In this document: piece by piece, positions 22,345-33,232 of the stretch | How positions within the stretch are numbered: the first letter of the stretch is position 1 | Layout: each line of letters begins with the position of its first letter | Assembly (NCBI RefSeq): GCF_008728515.1 | Contig: NC_044977.1 | Span: 6,781,501-6,845,500, forward strand | DNA length: 64,000 nucleotides | Direction: 5' to 3' | Origin: Papio anubis | Lineage: Eukaryota > Chordata > Mammalia > Primates > Cercopithecidae | Translations under genes and position numbers: made by a program | Notes under the pieces: generated by a model | The model's database searches: none | Told to the model about the DNA's origin: nothing | The model's input: the letters and a program-made list of their open reading frames with translations, nothing else

Positions 22345-22738
22345 TGTTAGTCTATTTGGGTTGCTATATATCGTAGAGAAGGTGGCTTATAAACAACAGA
22401 CATTTATTTCTCACAGTTCTGGAAACTGAGTTCACATTTAAAGCACCAGAAAATTCAATCTGGTAAGGAAATTCAGTCAGGTAAAGAAACTCAGAATGGT
22501 AAAGGTTCGTTTTCTGGTTCACAGGTCATTGCCTTCTCACTGTGTCCTCACATGGTGGAAGAGGCAAAAGAGTTCTCCTGCATCTCTTTCATAAAGGTAT
22601 TTATCCAATTCATGAGGGGTCCACACTCATGGCCTAATTACCTGACTGAAGAACCCACCTCCAAATATGCTCATATAGGGTATTAGGTGTCTGCCTGCTA
22701 GTTTTTGTGGGGAGGGGACACACCCAGTTCATAACACT
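22345..22738 (-). mobile_element. MLT1-type MaLR solo LTR (reverse)
   Basis: TGTTAGTCTATTTGGGTTGC, AGAAGGTGGCTTATAAACAAC, ATTTATTTCTCACAGTTCTGG, TTGCCTTCTCACTGTGTCCTC, GGCCTAATTACCTGA and GGGGACACACCCAGTTCATAA follow the reverse-complement order of an MLT1 LTR. The AAATAAA-type signal is visible as TTTATTT at the expected place. A small in-element tandem repeat lies at 22451-22504. Confidence 0.8.
22451..22504. repeat. three 18-bp tandem units inside the MLT1
   Basis: Units start at 22451 (AAATTCAATCTGGTAAGG), 22469 (AAATTCAGTCAGGTAAAG) and 22487 (AAACTCAGAATGGTAAAG). They are contiguous, equal in length and about 75-80% alike. Ordinary MLT1 LTRs do not carry three such units as far as I recall. 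Confidence 0.85.
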
Positions 22739-22739
22739 G

Positions 22740-24130
22740 TGTACTGAAAACAGGAGTAAATTTTAGAGAGAGTGTGATTTTGTTTTTTATTTCCCAAGGC
22801 CACACAAATGGTAAATGGTCGTCAAGATTTAAAATAGTGGGGACAAAGTTTTCAACCTCAGTACTATGTTTCCTTTTAAATTAATGTGATATTTCAATAC
22901 CTTCCTCCAAAATAAAATGATTATTTTTTTACTCCATTTCCTCAAACCCAAAATGTCATGTTCTTTTACAGTTTTAAAAAGGTATATTGGACAAATTTGT
23001 CATTTTGGATCCATTTTAATTGATAATTTGGAGGCAGCATAAGTCCAGTGTTTGTATTCAGGCAAGCCTGGATGAAGTTCCAAATTAATCTCTATTCTAA
23101 CTTGTGATATAAGGACAATAAAATTTATTGTGAAGGAAGGTTTTGAGGTACAGATGATATAACACACAGAAGTGTTAAGTGGAGGGCCTGGTAGATCTAT
23201 CAATGTGCTCGCTCTCCCTAATGTCTTGGTTATTTTGTATTCACAAAGTCCTCTCTCATATGTGTAAACAAAAGGCTTATGGAATTTGTTTAGAGCTATT
23301 GTTTGATTCTTAAAATCCTGAGTAGAATTCAGATTAAGGTTAATCCCATGGGTCTCTTAATGGATGAGATTTTTATATCAGTTGGATGAATGCCATAGAC
23401 TCTTTATTATGTGGTGTGATAGTATTTTAAAATATTAACATTTCCTTTTGTCTCAGAAATGTTCTGATAACCCACTCTTTTTGCATTTAGGGAGATAAGA
23501 GGGGAGAGTGCCTGTGTGCAGTGCTCTCAAAGTGTGGTTGTTACATAGAAATGCAGAGAAAAAGTAGAAGGTAGTTTGGATTTTGACCTTCAAAAGGTCT
23601 CAACAAAAGGTAAGCTTTTCCTGCCACAGATGAATTCAGATTCTTTAAGGCAAAAGCAGAGGGCAAGAATCACACATTAAGTTGCCTATGAAAGTCCCTG
23701 TTGAGGAGTTCTGGAAATGTATTTTCTACCTGTAATGAAGACAAAATCCCAAAGGAAGAACATAGTCTTTAATTAAATTTTAGAATCCATAGCAGAAGAA
23801 TCTCGAACTTTGTTTCCCTAATGGGACTGAGGAAATCAGCAACTTTCTAGACTTTTATCATGCTTTGCTATGATTCAATAACAATCAATTAGATATTATA
23901 ATAACATGTTCTCTCTATTCAGAGAGGTCGTGAAACAACCGTCCTGTATTTGCAGCAGAGCTACAGTTACATGGTTACATGCTCCAGAGTTCTCCAGGGC
24001 TCTCCAGTAGAGTCTCAGGGATATTTGGGGAATATCTATAGTTTGGAAGAGTTCTGTACTCAGGATTAGGAGGACACTGTGAATGATTTACATGGGTTCT
24101 TCACCGTATGGGAATGAGGATCTGAAGCCA
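22740..24130. other. non-coding stretch with a possible MIR at 23.03-23.22 kb
   Basis: Sequence from TTTGTATTCAGGCAAGCCTG through TTATTGTGAAGGAAGG to GGAGGGCCTGGTAGA fits a diverged plus-strand MIR. The remainder is unassigned. No coding frame is supported. Confidence 0.35.
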
Positions 24131-24300
24131 TGCCAGGCAAGGTGTAAGTCACACATCCCTACACTTAACGAATACATTATTCTCTAATTATTACAACGTT
24201 TCTCTTTTTCTCTTGCAGCTAAATAAGCACTGGCCTAGAAATCAGCGATATCAGAACAATTACAACCCATCCAGCTCTCAGATGCTTTGAAAAATTCAGA
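24131..24300 (+). mobile_element. partial copy (A) of an unassigned LTR
   Basis: About 150 bp align with 25,373-25,525 at roughly 75-80% by eye: both have CCTACACTTAA, TACAACGTTTCTC, CTTGCAGCTAAATAAGCA versus CTAGCAGTTAAACAAGCA, TGGCCTAGAAAT, AGCGATAT and CCATCCAGCTC/TCATCCAGCTC. After 'cagctc' the copies diverge, so this is a truncated copy of the same repeat. Confidence 0.6.
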
Positions 24301-24564
24301 GGATATACGACAATAACTGTAAACTAGCCGAGAAGATTGTAATAGAAAAAAAGAAGGGGACCCAGACAAGATTTGAACATGGATAGTTATTGCTCAGATC
24401 TTTGAGAAAACCATTTGAAAATAGACAGAGTGTAAAATGAACCTGAAATCATGAAGTAAAACCTGCTTGGACTAAGTTTGCAATTAGTTACCTAAAAGTA
24501 TGTTATCGCTCCTAGATAGAAAAAAGTTTGTGTTAGGAAGTTCAGCTAAAAAAAATAGAGGACA

Positions 24565-24862
24565 GGCCGGGCGCGGTGGCTCAAGCCTGTAATCCCAGCA
24601 CTTTGGGAGGCCGAGACGGGCGGATCACGAGGTCAGGAGATCGAGACCATCCTGGCTAACACGGTGGAACCCCGTCTCTACTAAAAAATACAAAAACTAG
24701 CTGGGCGAGGTGGCGGCGCCTGTGGTCCCAGCTACTCGGGAGGCTGAGGCAGGAGAATGGCGGGAACCCGGGAGGCGGAGCTTGCAGTGAGCTGAGATCC
24801 GGCCACTGCACTCCAGCCTGGGTGCCAGAGCGAGACTCCTTCTCAAAAAAAAAAAAAAAAAA
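24565..24862 (+). mobile_element. young AluY, Old World monkey type, 8-bp TSD
   Basis: Near-perfect AluY with GGCGCCTGTGGTCCCAGCT, GGCGGGAACCCGGGAGGC and GAGATCCGGCCACTGC, features of cercopithecoid AluY subfamilies. AGAGGACA flanks it at 24557-24564 and 24863-24870. The poly(A) is intact. It is one of the clearest lineage markers in the window. Confidence 0.96.
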
Positions 24863-24984
24863 AGAGGACATCTCTATATCTCCCTCCTATTTGTGGATTT
24901 TGTAATTTGTATGCACTGTAGTATTCCATATTTTCCTCATTTGCTTGATGTATTCCTATCATTACTATACATGAGTTGAGAGTA

Positions 24985-25145
24985 CAGCAGAGCCAGACCA
25001 TCTGAGCTTAAATCCTGGCTTCACACCTTATTAGCTGTGTGACCCAAGGCAGAGAAACTTGGTCTTTCTATGGCTCAACTTACTCATCTGTAAAATGGAG
25101 ATATTTAGATTACTTACCTAACAAGTACATTATAAAGATGTAAAC
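24985..25145 (+). repeat. MIR SINE
   Basis: AGAGCCAGACCATCTGAGC, AAATCCTGGCTTCACACC, TTATTAGCTGTGTGACCCAAG, CTCAACTTACTCATCTGTAA and AATGGAGATATT follow the MIR consensus order from the tRNA-like part into the core and tail. Clear, though old. Confidence 0.85.
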
Positions 25146-26095
25146 TAAAAACAAAATCATAAACTTCTCCACTTAACAGACAGGGAGCCCCCAGAAAACA
25201 ATAAACTGAATTTCTGACTATGTTGGAATGGGAGGTCAGACATGCCTCATTATCCCCCCTCCCTTTTGTGGTTTAGACACAACAACTCAGCACCATTAAC
25301 GTTAAAATAGATATTATGAGAGACAAAGATGATTCATGGAAATAAAATATCAAATTATAAACACGACCCAAGGCCACGCCCAGGAAGGAAGTGTTAAACC
25401 ACATACCTCTACACTTAAAGGATAAACTATGTTCTAACTGCTACAACGTTTCTCCTTTTTTCTAGCAGTTAAACAAGCATTGGCCTAGAAATAAGCGATA
25501 TTAAAATAATCACGGCTCATCCAGCTCAGAGAAACTGATTAACTGACTCTGTGTTCCAATAGCCATAACTAGAGCTTTGATTGGACAAGAGACTGATTTC
25601 AATAACTTTGTCCTGAACAGACCACATTGTCCCATAGAAGTGATGTTTATGGTTTCTTTTGAATAAACATAGAAATTGACCCTCCCACTTTTAAAATCTG
25701 AAAAAATTACAGTTGTCTTAACTGAATTCCTTTCTCGGTATACCAACCATCAGTCTTCCCAGGTGGTATCAAGATCACAGCATTTGGTCAATGAAGAGCC
25801 AGACCCCTCACCTGTCATGATTGCCTGACTGTTTACCTGCTTCCTGTTGACCAACTCGTCTTCCTTTTTCTTTCTTAATTTCTGTTTTTCTGCATGTAGT
25901 TACATTTATTTCCTGCTATATAAACCCCTGATTTTAGTTGGTCAGGGAGATGGATTTGAGACTGATCTCCCATCTCCTTGGCTGCATCACCTGATTAAAG
26001 CGTTCTTCCCTGGCAATACTCATTGTCTTAATGATTGGATTTCTGTGTGGCAAGCATCAGGACCCAGACCAAGCTTTGGTAACAATAAGAAGACC
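25146..26095 (+). mobile_element. solo LTR, family unassigned (copy B)
   Basis: LTR-like architecture: a TATA-type CTATATAAACC near 25,917, an ATTAAA-type polyadenylation signal (TGATTAAAGCG near 25,994), then a short downstream segment ending in CAGGACCCAGACC. Its segment at 25,373-25,525 recurs at 24,131 (copy A). The left boundary is placed after the MIR and is approximate. The frame 25847-26218 spans the LTR end and a MADE1 remnant and is not a gene. I would expect an ERV1-class family but cannot name it. Confidence 0.55.
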
Positions 26096-26119
26096 ACAGA
26101 TTCAAAGGGACAAGTACTT

Positions 26120-26192
26120 TTAAGGAACCATTGTAAAATTTTTGCCATGACTTTCAATGGCAAAAACTGTGATTATTTTGGTACCAACCTAA
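26120..26192 (+). mobile_element. degraded MADE1 copy
   Basis: TTTTTGCCATGACTTTCAAT, GGCAAAAACTGTGATTATTT and GTACCAACCTAA match the centre and 3' half of MADE1. The 5' arm is largely lost, so no long hairpin remains, unlike the intact copy at 4,706. Confidence 0.8.
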
Positions 26193-26244
26193 GAGTTTTC
26201 CTTGTGGATTTGAAATAAATGTCTTGAGTAATTCTGATATTTAG

Positions 26245-26391
26245 TCTCCCCTACACATTTATTCAATTATTTGTTTTACAAATTCATGCCAGACAGTGTT
26301 CTAATAGTGAATAAAAATAAATTCCATGGTCTTATGAAGCATGTGAAGCTTATAGTCTACTCGTAAGAGCAAACATGAATGTAAATTATTT
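26245..26391 (-). repeat. L2-like remnant (reverse)
   Basis: ATTTATTCAATTATTTGTTT, ATGCCAGACAGTGTTCTAAT, GTGAATAAAAATAAATTCCA and GCTTATAGTCTACTCG keep the order of a reverse-complement L2 3' end. Short and diverged. Confidence 0.5.
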
Positions 26392-26396
26392 TAGGG

Positions 26397-26746
26397 TGTA
26401 TTAGTTCATTTTCACGTTGCTTGTAAAGACATACCTGGGACTGGCCAATTTACCAAAGAAAGAGGTTTAATTGGACTTACAGTTCCACATGACTGGGTAA
26501 GCCTCATCACGGCAAAAGACAAGGAGGTGCAAGTAACGTCTTACATGGATGGCATCAGGCAAACAGAGAGAGCTTGTGCAGGAGAACTCTTTTTAAAACC
26601 ATCAGATCTCTTGAGACTTATTCACTATCATGAGAACAGCATAGGAAAGAATGCCCCTGTGATTCAATTACCTTCCACCTGGTCCTTCCCACAAAATGTG
26701 GAAATTCAAGATGTGATTTGGGTGGGGACACAACAAAACTGTATCA
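26397..26746 (-). repeat. THE1 3' LTR (left end in window)
   Basis: Reversed THE1 LTR from TGTATTAGTTCATTTTCACG to AAACTGTATCA, about 350 bp. It differs from the other LTR by many scattered substitutions and small indels, consistent with an old insertion. The plus frame 26527-26832 is antisense to the LTR and is not a gene. Confidence 0.9.
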
Positions 26747-27390
26747 TTTCACCCATGACCCCCATTAATCTCATGTCCTCACATTTTGAAATCAATCATG
26801 CCTTCCCAACAGTCCCCCAAAGTCTTAACTAATTTCAGCATTAACCCAAAAGTCCACAGTCCAAGTCTCATCTAAGTAAGACAAGGCAAGTCCCTTCTGC
26901 CTGTGAGCCTGTAAAATCAAAAGCAAGCTAGTTACTTCCTAGATACAATAGGGGTACAGGTGTTGGGTAAATACAGCCATTCCATATGGGAGACATTGGC
27001 CAAAACTAAGGGGCTACAGGCCCCATGAAGGTCCAAAATCCAGTGGGGCAAAATGATCTCCAAAATGATCTCCTTTGACTCCTTGTCTCATATCCAGGTC
27101 ATGCTGACACAAGAGGTGGGTTCTATGGTCTTGGACAACTCTGCCCCTGTGGCCTTGAAGGGTACAGCCTCCATCCCAGCAGCTTTCACAAGCAGGTATT
27201 CAGTGTTTGGCTTTTCTAGCACATGGTGCAAGCTGTTAGTGGAACTATCATTCTGTGTTCTGAAGGAAGGTGGCACTCTTCTCACAGAAACACTAGGTGG
27301 TACACCAGTAGGAACTCTTGTGTTAGGGCTCCCACCCCATGTTACTCTTATGCACTGTCCTAGCAGAAGTTCTCCATGAGGGCCCCACCC

Positions 27391-27868
27391 CTACAGAAAA
27401 CTTCTGCCTTGGTATCTCCACTTCTGAAATTTAGGTGGAGGTTGCCAAACCTCAGTTTTTGAGTTCTGTGGACTTACAGACTCAGCACCATGTGGAAGCT
27501 GCCAAATCTTGAGAATTGCACACTCTGAAGCCACGGATGGGGCAGCTGGGATGTAGGGCACCAAGTCCCTAGACTGAACACACAGTGGGGATCCTGGGCC
27601 TTGCCCATGAAACCAATTTTTCCTCCTAGGCATCTGGGCCTGTGATTGAGGGACAGCCATGAAGACCTCTGATATGCCTTGAAAACATTTTCCCATTCTC
27701 TTGGGGATTAACATTTGGCTCATCGTTTGTTGTGCAAATTTCTTCAGCCAACTTGAATTTCTCATCAGAAAATGTTATTTTCTTTTCTGTAGCATTGTCA
27801 GGCTGCAAATTTTCCAAATCTTTATGCTCTGTTTCCCTCAAAAAGCTGAATGCCTTTGCAGCACTCAA
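27391..27868 (-). pseudogene. THE1 internal open frames, downstream segments
   Basis: Two overlapping sense-strand frames, 27626-27868 (80 codons) and 27391-27765 (124 codons), continue the THE1 internal region in different frames. They show stops and shifts relative to one another and to the upstream segment. No catalytic motif is visible. They are remnants of the same internal region, not independent genes. Confidence 0.5.
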
Positions 27869-28221
27869 GTCACTTCTTGAGTCTTTTGCTGCTTAGAAAT
27901 TTCTTCAGCCAGATACCCTAAATCATCTCTCCCAAGTTCAAAGTTCCACAAATCTCTATGGCAGGGGCAAAATGCTGTCACTCTCTTTGCTAACACATAA
28001 CAAAAGTCACCTTTGCTCCAGTTCCCAACAAGTTCCTTATTTCCATCTGAGACCACCTCAGCCCAGACCTTATTGTCCATATCACCATTAGCATTTTGGG
28101 CAAAGCCATTCAACAAGTCTGTAGGGAGTTCCAAACTTTCCCACACTTTCCTGTCTTCTTCTGAGCCCTCCAAACTCTTCCAACCCTTGCCTGTTACACA
28201 GTTCCAAAGTGGCTTCCACAT
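27865..28221 (-). pseudogene. THE1 internal open frame, upstream segment (gag-like remnant)
   Basis: 118 codons on the element's sense strand, beginning about 40 bp downstream of the 5' LTR. The sequence is charged and tryptophan-containing (W at residues 2, 6, 14, 27), without a zinc knuckle, protease or RT motif. MaLR internal regions are considered to derive from a gag-like gene with no pol. The frame ends at a stop and the next open segment (27626-27868) lies in another frame, so the gene is broken. Confidence 0.55.
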
Positions 28222-28257
28222 TTTTGGTATCTACAGCAGCACGCCACTCCTAGTACC

Positions 28258-28620
28258 AATATTAAATTAGTCCATTTTCACGCTGCTGATAAACACATAC
28301 CTGAGACTGGGCATGTTATATTAAAAAAAAGAGGTTAATTGAACTTACAGTTCCACATAGCTAAGGAAGTCTCACAATCATGACAGTAGGCAAGGAAGAG
28401 CAAGTCTAACCTAACATGGATGGCAGCAGGCAAACAGAAAGAGCTTGTACAGGTGAGCTCCTGTTTTTAAAACTATCAGATCTCATGAGACTTATTCACT
28501 ATCATGAGAACAGTACAGGGAAGACTGGTCCCCATGATTCAATTGCCTCCCACTGGTCTCTCCCATAACATGTGGGAATTCAAGATGAGATTTGGGTGGG
28601 GACACAGCCAAACCATATCA
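28258..28620 (-). repeat. THE1 5' LTR (right end in window)
   Basis: Reversed LTR from about ATTAAATTAGTCCATTTTCA to AAACCATATCA. The adjoining internal sequence CTCCTAGTACCAAT is the reversed start of the MaLR internal region. THE1 LTRs have been co-opted as promoters in primates, but nothing here shows activity. Confidence 0.9.
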
Positions 28621-28625
28621 CAGGG

Positions 28626-29149
28626 GTTTAAGGTTAGAGTGAAGTATCATCTGACACAAACACCTTTAACATCTCAGTTGAAATAGAATGGCATGGGGCC
28701 TCTGCTCTGAAGAGTGATTTAAGATCTTACCCTTTTATTATTATTATTATTTTGTTGTTCCTCTCTTCCCATAGGCTACTGACTTGCATGTTACACAAGA
28801 AAAAGAATGGGAATCTGAAGGATTGTATAGAAACTTCTAGATTCTAGAATCCAGTCCCGCATCCAACCTGCCTATTTTATTGGCCAGTATTCAGTAACTC
28901 CGTAAGTGCAAGAAAGTCCGGGAAATATGATTTTCATAACCAGAGGGAATAGGAAATAGGTTTGGAGGGCATCCAACATAGTCTCCACAACATAGTGCTA
29001 TAAAGAAAAATAAAGAAAATTAAGGTGATAGTATTGTAGCAAGTATGTAGATGATATTTTAAGTATGATCTTCAAGGAAGGAAAAATTGGGAGACTGTGT
29101 AGAAAGGTGAATATGAAGAGGAAGCATGCTGTTCAAATAACAGGAGAAG
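28626..29149. other. non-coding spacer with a short (TTA)n run and a possible ancient repeat
   Basis: (TTA)n-like sequence occurs near 28,736-28,752. The stretch around 28,880-28,990 (TTGGCCAGTATTCAGTAA, then AGGTTTGGAGGGCATCC) looks like a decayed interspersed repeat that I cannot name. Confidence 0.35.
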
Positions 29150-29434
29150 GGCTGGGGGCGGGGGCTCATACCTGTAACCCCAGCACTTTGGGAAGCCCAG
29201 GAGGGCTGATCACCAGAGATGAAGAGTTCAAGATCAGCCTGGCCAACATGGTGAAACCCCTTCTCTGCTAAAAAATACAAAAAAGTAGCTGGGCATGGTG
29301 GTGGGTATCTGTAATCCCAGCTACTTGGGAGGCTGAGGCAGGGAGAATGCTTGAACCCAGGAGGCAGAGGTTGCAGTGAGCTGAGATCATGCCACTGCAC
29401 TCCAGCCTAGGTAACAGAGCGAGACTCCATATCA

Positions 29435-29467
<33 letters not shown>
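29150..29467 (+). mobile_element. AluS-like SINE with (AAT)n tail
   Basis: Starts GGCTGGGGGCGGGGGCTC and keeps both arms (CCTGTAACCCCAGCACTT, GCACTCCAGCCTAGGTAAC). The tail from 29436 is a (AAT)10-like microsatellite, likely polymorphic. Minus frames 29059-29400 and 29268-29531 are antisense Alu translations. Confidence 0.9.
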
Positions 29468-29468
<1 letters not shown>

Positions 29469-29504
29469 CTGGAGAATGAGCAGTCCGTACAACTTTAATA
29501 GAGG

Positions 29505-29919
29505 TGTTAAATTAAATAAGCAGGAGGCCATTAGCAGTAACCTCTCATTGCTTTAAGTTTCTAGGTAACAAACTGCAGACTAACTTAGCATGTAAACAAA
29601 CCAAAACTAACTCAGGACTGTGGCAAATAGCCAAGTTTCAGCTAATCACAAACAGCCAAACTTCAGCCAATTACAGGCAGTCAAAGACCTAATAAAGCAA
29701 ATGCCTCATCTCACCATAGCCAAATAAGGCAGATGTCCAGCTGCAGCAAACGGATTTCTCTACTTTTCTTCTGTGTCTGGAGTATAAAAGCTTGCTGCTC
29801 ACACTGCTTGGTAGAGCTCTCCAAACTCCCACTGGTTGAGGGTGTTAACCTGATTCATGAATTATTCTTTGCTCATATCAAATATGGTAAATTTAATTTG
29901 TCTGAAGTTTATTTTAACA
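29505..29919 (+). mobile_element. ERV1-like solo LTR, family unassigned
   Basis: The stretch begins TGTTAAATTAAATAAGCAGG and ends ATTTTAACA, i.e. TG...CA. It contains repeated CAGCTAATCACAAACAGCCA / TCAGCCAATTACAGGCAGTC (CCAAT-type) motifs and a TATA box AGTATAAAAGC near 29,781. It ends with a region that starts like a U5 (TCATATCAAATATGG where AATAAA-like signals are usual). The overall architecture is that of a 400-bp gammaretrovirus-like LTR. I cannot give the subfamily and no clean TSD is seen. Confidence 0.6.
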
Positions 29920-31665
29920 GAAGTAAGGCATGAGGTGTATGTTAGTAGGAATGCAATTACCATCCATTGAAAGAGGCAATTCAAGCCCATCTAGTTAAAA
30001 AGGGGATAATTCTGATATCTTTTTTTTTTTTTTTTAATCAAGCTCTTACCGTTGGCTTGGCAATATATTTCTGTCAATACCTAGACAGTAAATGTTTTAG
30101 TCTTTTAGGACTACTTATTTTCCCCATGAGATTACTTATAATCTTATTGATTATGGAGCCATACTAAGTACAAAAGTGAATGGGTATGGCTGTGTTCCAA
30201 TAAAACTTAATTCAGTAAAACAGGAGGAGGACAAGATTTGACTTGCAGGTTGTTGTTTTCTGATTCCTAATCTGTAGCAGTATCTGCAGGGTACACCTAA
30301 CCTTTTTATTTTTATTACTTCCCATCACACTTTGAAACAAGGAAATAATCTTATGCTCAACTGCCCTAACCAATGCATATTTAAGACATGCAAAATCAAG
30401 CTGCAATAAAAAAATCACTTTATTATTCCTTTAATAAAAATGAAAAGTATATTTTCAAAATGTCTTCGGCATCAAACTTAAGGGAAAGAAGTTAATAGAA
30501 AGACGAAGATCTGTTAATAATATTAAAGAGTAAGATTTTTTTTTTCCCTGAACAGCTGCCTCTGCTGTACATTTTGAAAATGTTAATGCCTTAGATTTTT
30601 CAAATACTCTTATCTTTTCCCTTGAATATGATTAAATAAGAGACCAATTTTAAGCTTGACCTAGGAAATTTCAAAGTCAACCTCCATTACCCTTAGCTCA
30701 AGGTGTTTCTCACCGTTATTCTTCCACACTCTCTTTCAATTTTACCTCAGGGCTGTACTAATGCAGTAACTTTGTGTTGAAAACAGTGTAATGGAAAAAT
30801 GAACTTGCTAAATTAATGCTTGATTACTGCACCGCTTATGGTCTTGATTGGAAGGCATTGAAATTTTAATTTGACTATATTGCAGAAAAACATGTAAAAA
30901 GCACTTGAGCAATGAGATTTGTTTCCTTAACTGATATGGGCTAAAAACATGGATAATAACTTTGAAAGTTGGATGCACATTAATCCCAGTACACAAAATT
31001 AAAGTATCATCTTGTTTCAATATTATGTCAGAGAAAAAAAAAAACATTTTTAATTTGCTTTATGGTAAAATATATACCATTCTAAACCCTCAAGTCAATA
31101 AGCCAAAAATAGCATAGAGAAAACATAAAACATAGTGCTGTTTTATGTGCATATGTACATATTATATACACATGTGTCAGTCTAGGTTACTCCCTTCAAC
31201 CACTGAGATTTGATATTCTAAAAATTAGAATAGCGTACGTTTAAGCTTTTTGAATGTATTTTATTTTACCTGCATACCACAATAATGGTCAAACTATATG
31301 TTTTTTTATTATGTATATATGAGTGCATGTATATATAATTAAAATTTGAAACAATTACAAACAAAATGTTTAAAAGTTTTAAAATATAAAAATTAGATTC
31401 TACTTTAGGTGAAATATGTTGGTGTTGGTACTTCTACTGTATTTATCCAATTTAAATTCCTGGTTAAGACCCAATGGTCAAGACATTCATTTGGCAATCT
31501 GGGGAATACCTATGCATGGCAGTGCCTTGTGCTAGGCACTGGGTATGTTCAGAGGAAGAATACAAAATACCCTCATGAAAATAAAAATCCAAAGCTATCA
31601 TCCATTCACCATAAAGTCATAGGAAGAACAAGCAGATGTATCAGTGACTTGAATTTTGTTTGAAT
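29920..31665. other. 1.7 kb AT-rich non-coding stretch
   Basis: Contains a T run at 30,020-30,035 and a possible old LINE piece near 31,490-31,560 (GTGCTAGGCACTGGGTATG). The frames at 30212-30418 and 30808-31047 have no signature. Confidence 0.4.
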
Positions 31666-31667
31666 AC

Positions 31668-31790
31668 AGCCACTCACCAGCGGAGTGATATTGAGATATT
31701 TATTTAACCTTTCTGTTTCACAGATTCTCCGATGAAAAAATGGTAGCTTTTACTAGAGATGAGATATCTGGAAGATTGCTTCTATTTGTG
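31668..31790 (+). repeat. MIR-like SINE
   Basis: CCACTCACCAGCGGAGTGAT, TTTATTTAACCTTTCTGTTT, CACAGATTCTCCGATG and AAAATGGTAGC match the MIR core order ('cacttactagctgtgtgac...cttaacctctctg...'), with divergence. Confidence 0.5.
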
Positions 31791-31863
31791 AAGTTCTAAA
31801 TACATTGCTTACATAAAAATTTTAACAAAGACTGATTGTTCTGATTAAGATTGTGTTTTGCCA

Positions 31864-33215
31864 GCATGTACTGGTACAACAACACACACATACACCAATG
31901 GAAAAGAATAGAAAACTCAGTAATAAAACTGCACACTTGCAACCATCTGATTTTTAAAAAGGCTGACAAAAGCAATGGGGAAAGGACTCTCTACTCAATA
32001 AACAGTGCTGGGATAAGTGGTTAGCCATGTGCAGAAGATTGAAAAAGACCTTGGCCTTTCACCATATATAAACATGTCGTCCATTCTCAAGATGGATTGA
32101 AGATGTAAATGTTACACCTCAAAATATAAAAATCTTAGAAGAAAATCTAGGAAATAACCTTCTCAACACCAGGCTTGGCAAAGAATATTTGTCAGAGTTC
32201 CCAAAAGCAATTGCAACAAAAACAAAAATAGACAAGTTGGACCTAATTAACCTAAGGAGTTTCTCCACAGCAAAAGAAACTATCAACAGAATAAACAGAC
32301 AACCTACAGAGTGAGATAGAATGTTCACAAACTATGAATCCAACAAAGATTGAATATATCCAGAGTCTATGAGAACTTAAACAAACCAACAAGCAAAAAA
32401 CAAATAACCCCATTAAATAATGGGCATGAATAGGTACCTTGCAAAATAAGACATAATAGTGGCCAATGAAAAAATGCTCATCTTTAATCATCAGATAAAT
32501 GCAAATCAAAACCACAATGAAATACCATCTCATACCAGTCAGAATTGCCGTTATTTAAAAGTCAAAAAACAACAGGTTCTGGCAAAGCTGCAGAGAAAAT
32601 GAGATGCTTATACAGTGTTGGTGGGAATATACATTATTAGTTCTGCCACTATGGAAAGTAATTTAGAGATTTCTCAAAGAACCTAAAACAGTACTACCAT
32701 TTGACCCATGAATCTCATTTCTGGACACATTTCCAAAGGAAAATAGACTATTCTATCAAAAAATACACATGCACTCATATATTGATCACTGTACTATTCA
32801 GAATAGCAGACATGGAATCAACCTAAGTGCTCATCAATAGTGGACTGGATAAAGAAACTGTAGTACATATATCCCATGGAGTATTACGCAGCCATAAAAA
32901 GATACAATCACATCCTTTGCAACATCATAAATGCAGTTGGAAGCCATGATCATAAATCTACTAATGCAGAAATAGAAAATTAAACACTGCATTTTCTCAC
33001 TTGTAAGTGGGAGCTAAACATTGAGCACATACGGACATAAAAATCGGGACAATAGACACTTCAGACTACTAGAAAGAGGAGGGAGGGAGGAAGAGACGTG
33101 TGTGCTGAAAGATTGCCTCTGGGGTACTATGCTCACTACCTGGGAGCAATATAGCCATGTAATAAACCTACACAGGTGCCGCCTGGATCTAAAATAAAAG
33201 TTGAAATCTTAAAGA
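31864..33215 (+). mobile_element. 5'-truncated L1 with perfect 17-bp TSD
   Basis: AAGATTGTGTTTTGCCA flanks the insertion at 31847-31863 and 33216-33232 without a mismatch. The body runs from the late ORF2 region (AATGGGGAAAGGACTC, AAACAGTGCTGGGATAAG) through GGAGTATTACGCAGCCATAAAAA to the 3' UTR (GAGGAGGGAGGGAGGAAGAG, ATGTAATAAACCTACACAGG) and ends AAAATAAAAGTTGAAATCTTAAAG. ORF2 is broken by many stops. L1PB/late L1PA-like by divergence. Confidence 0.92.
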
Positions 33216-33232
33216 AAGATTGTGTTTTGCCA

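Larger units (their letters stand above)
26397..28620 (-). mobile_element. structurally complete THE1 MaLR retrotransposon (LTR-internal-LTR)
   Basis: Two LTRs in the same (reverse) orientation, 26397-26746 and about 28258-28620, enclose about 1.5 kb of THE1-type internal sequence. The element ends TGTATTAG...ATATCA as expected for reversed THE1. TAGGG at 26392-26396 and CAGGG at 28621-28625 are the 5-bp TSD with one change. THE1 belongs to the MaLR branch of ERVL-like elements, which lack pol and env and depended on other elements to move. Internal frames are broken. Most genomic copies are solo LTRs, so a full structure is the less common form. Confidence 0.93.

Noticed and set aside
25847..26218. 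123-codon plus-strand frame
   Set aside because: It runs through the 3' part of an LTR and a MADE1 remnant, so it is a composite of repeats.
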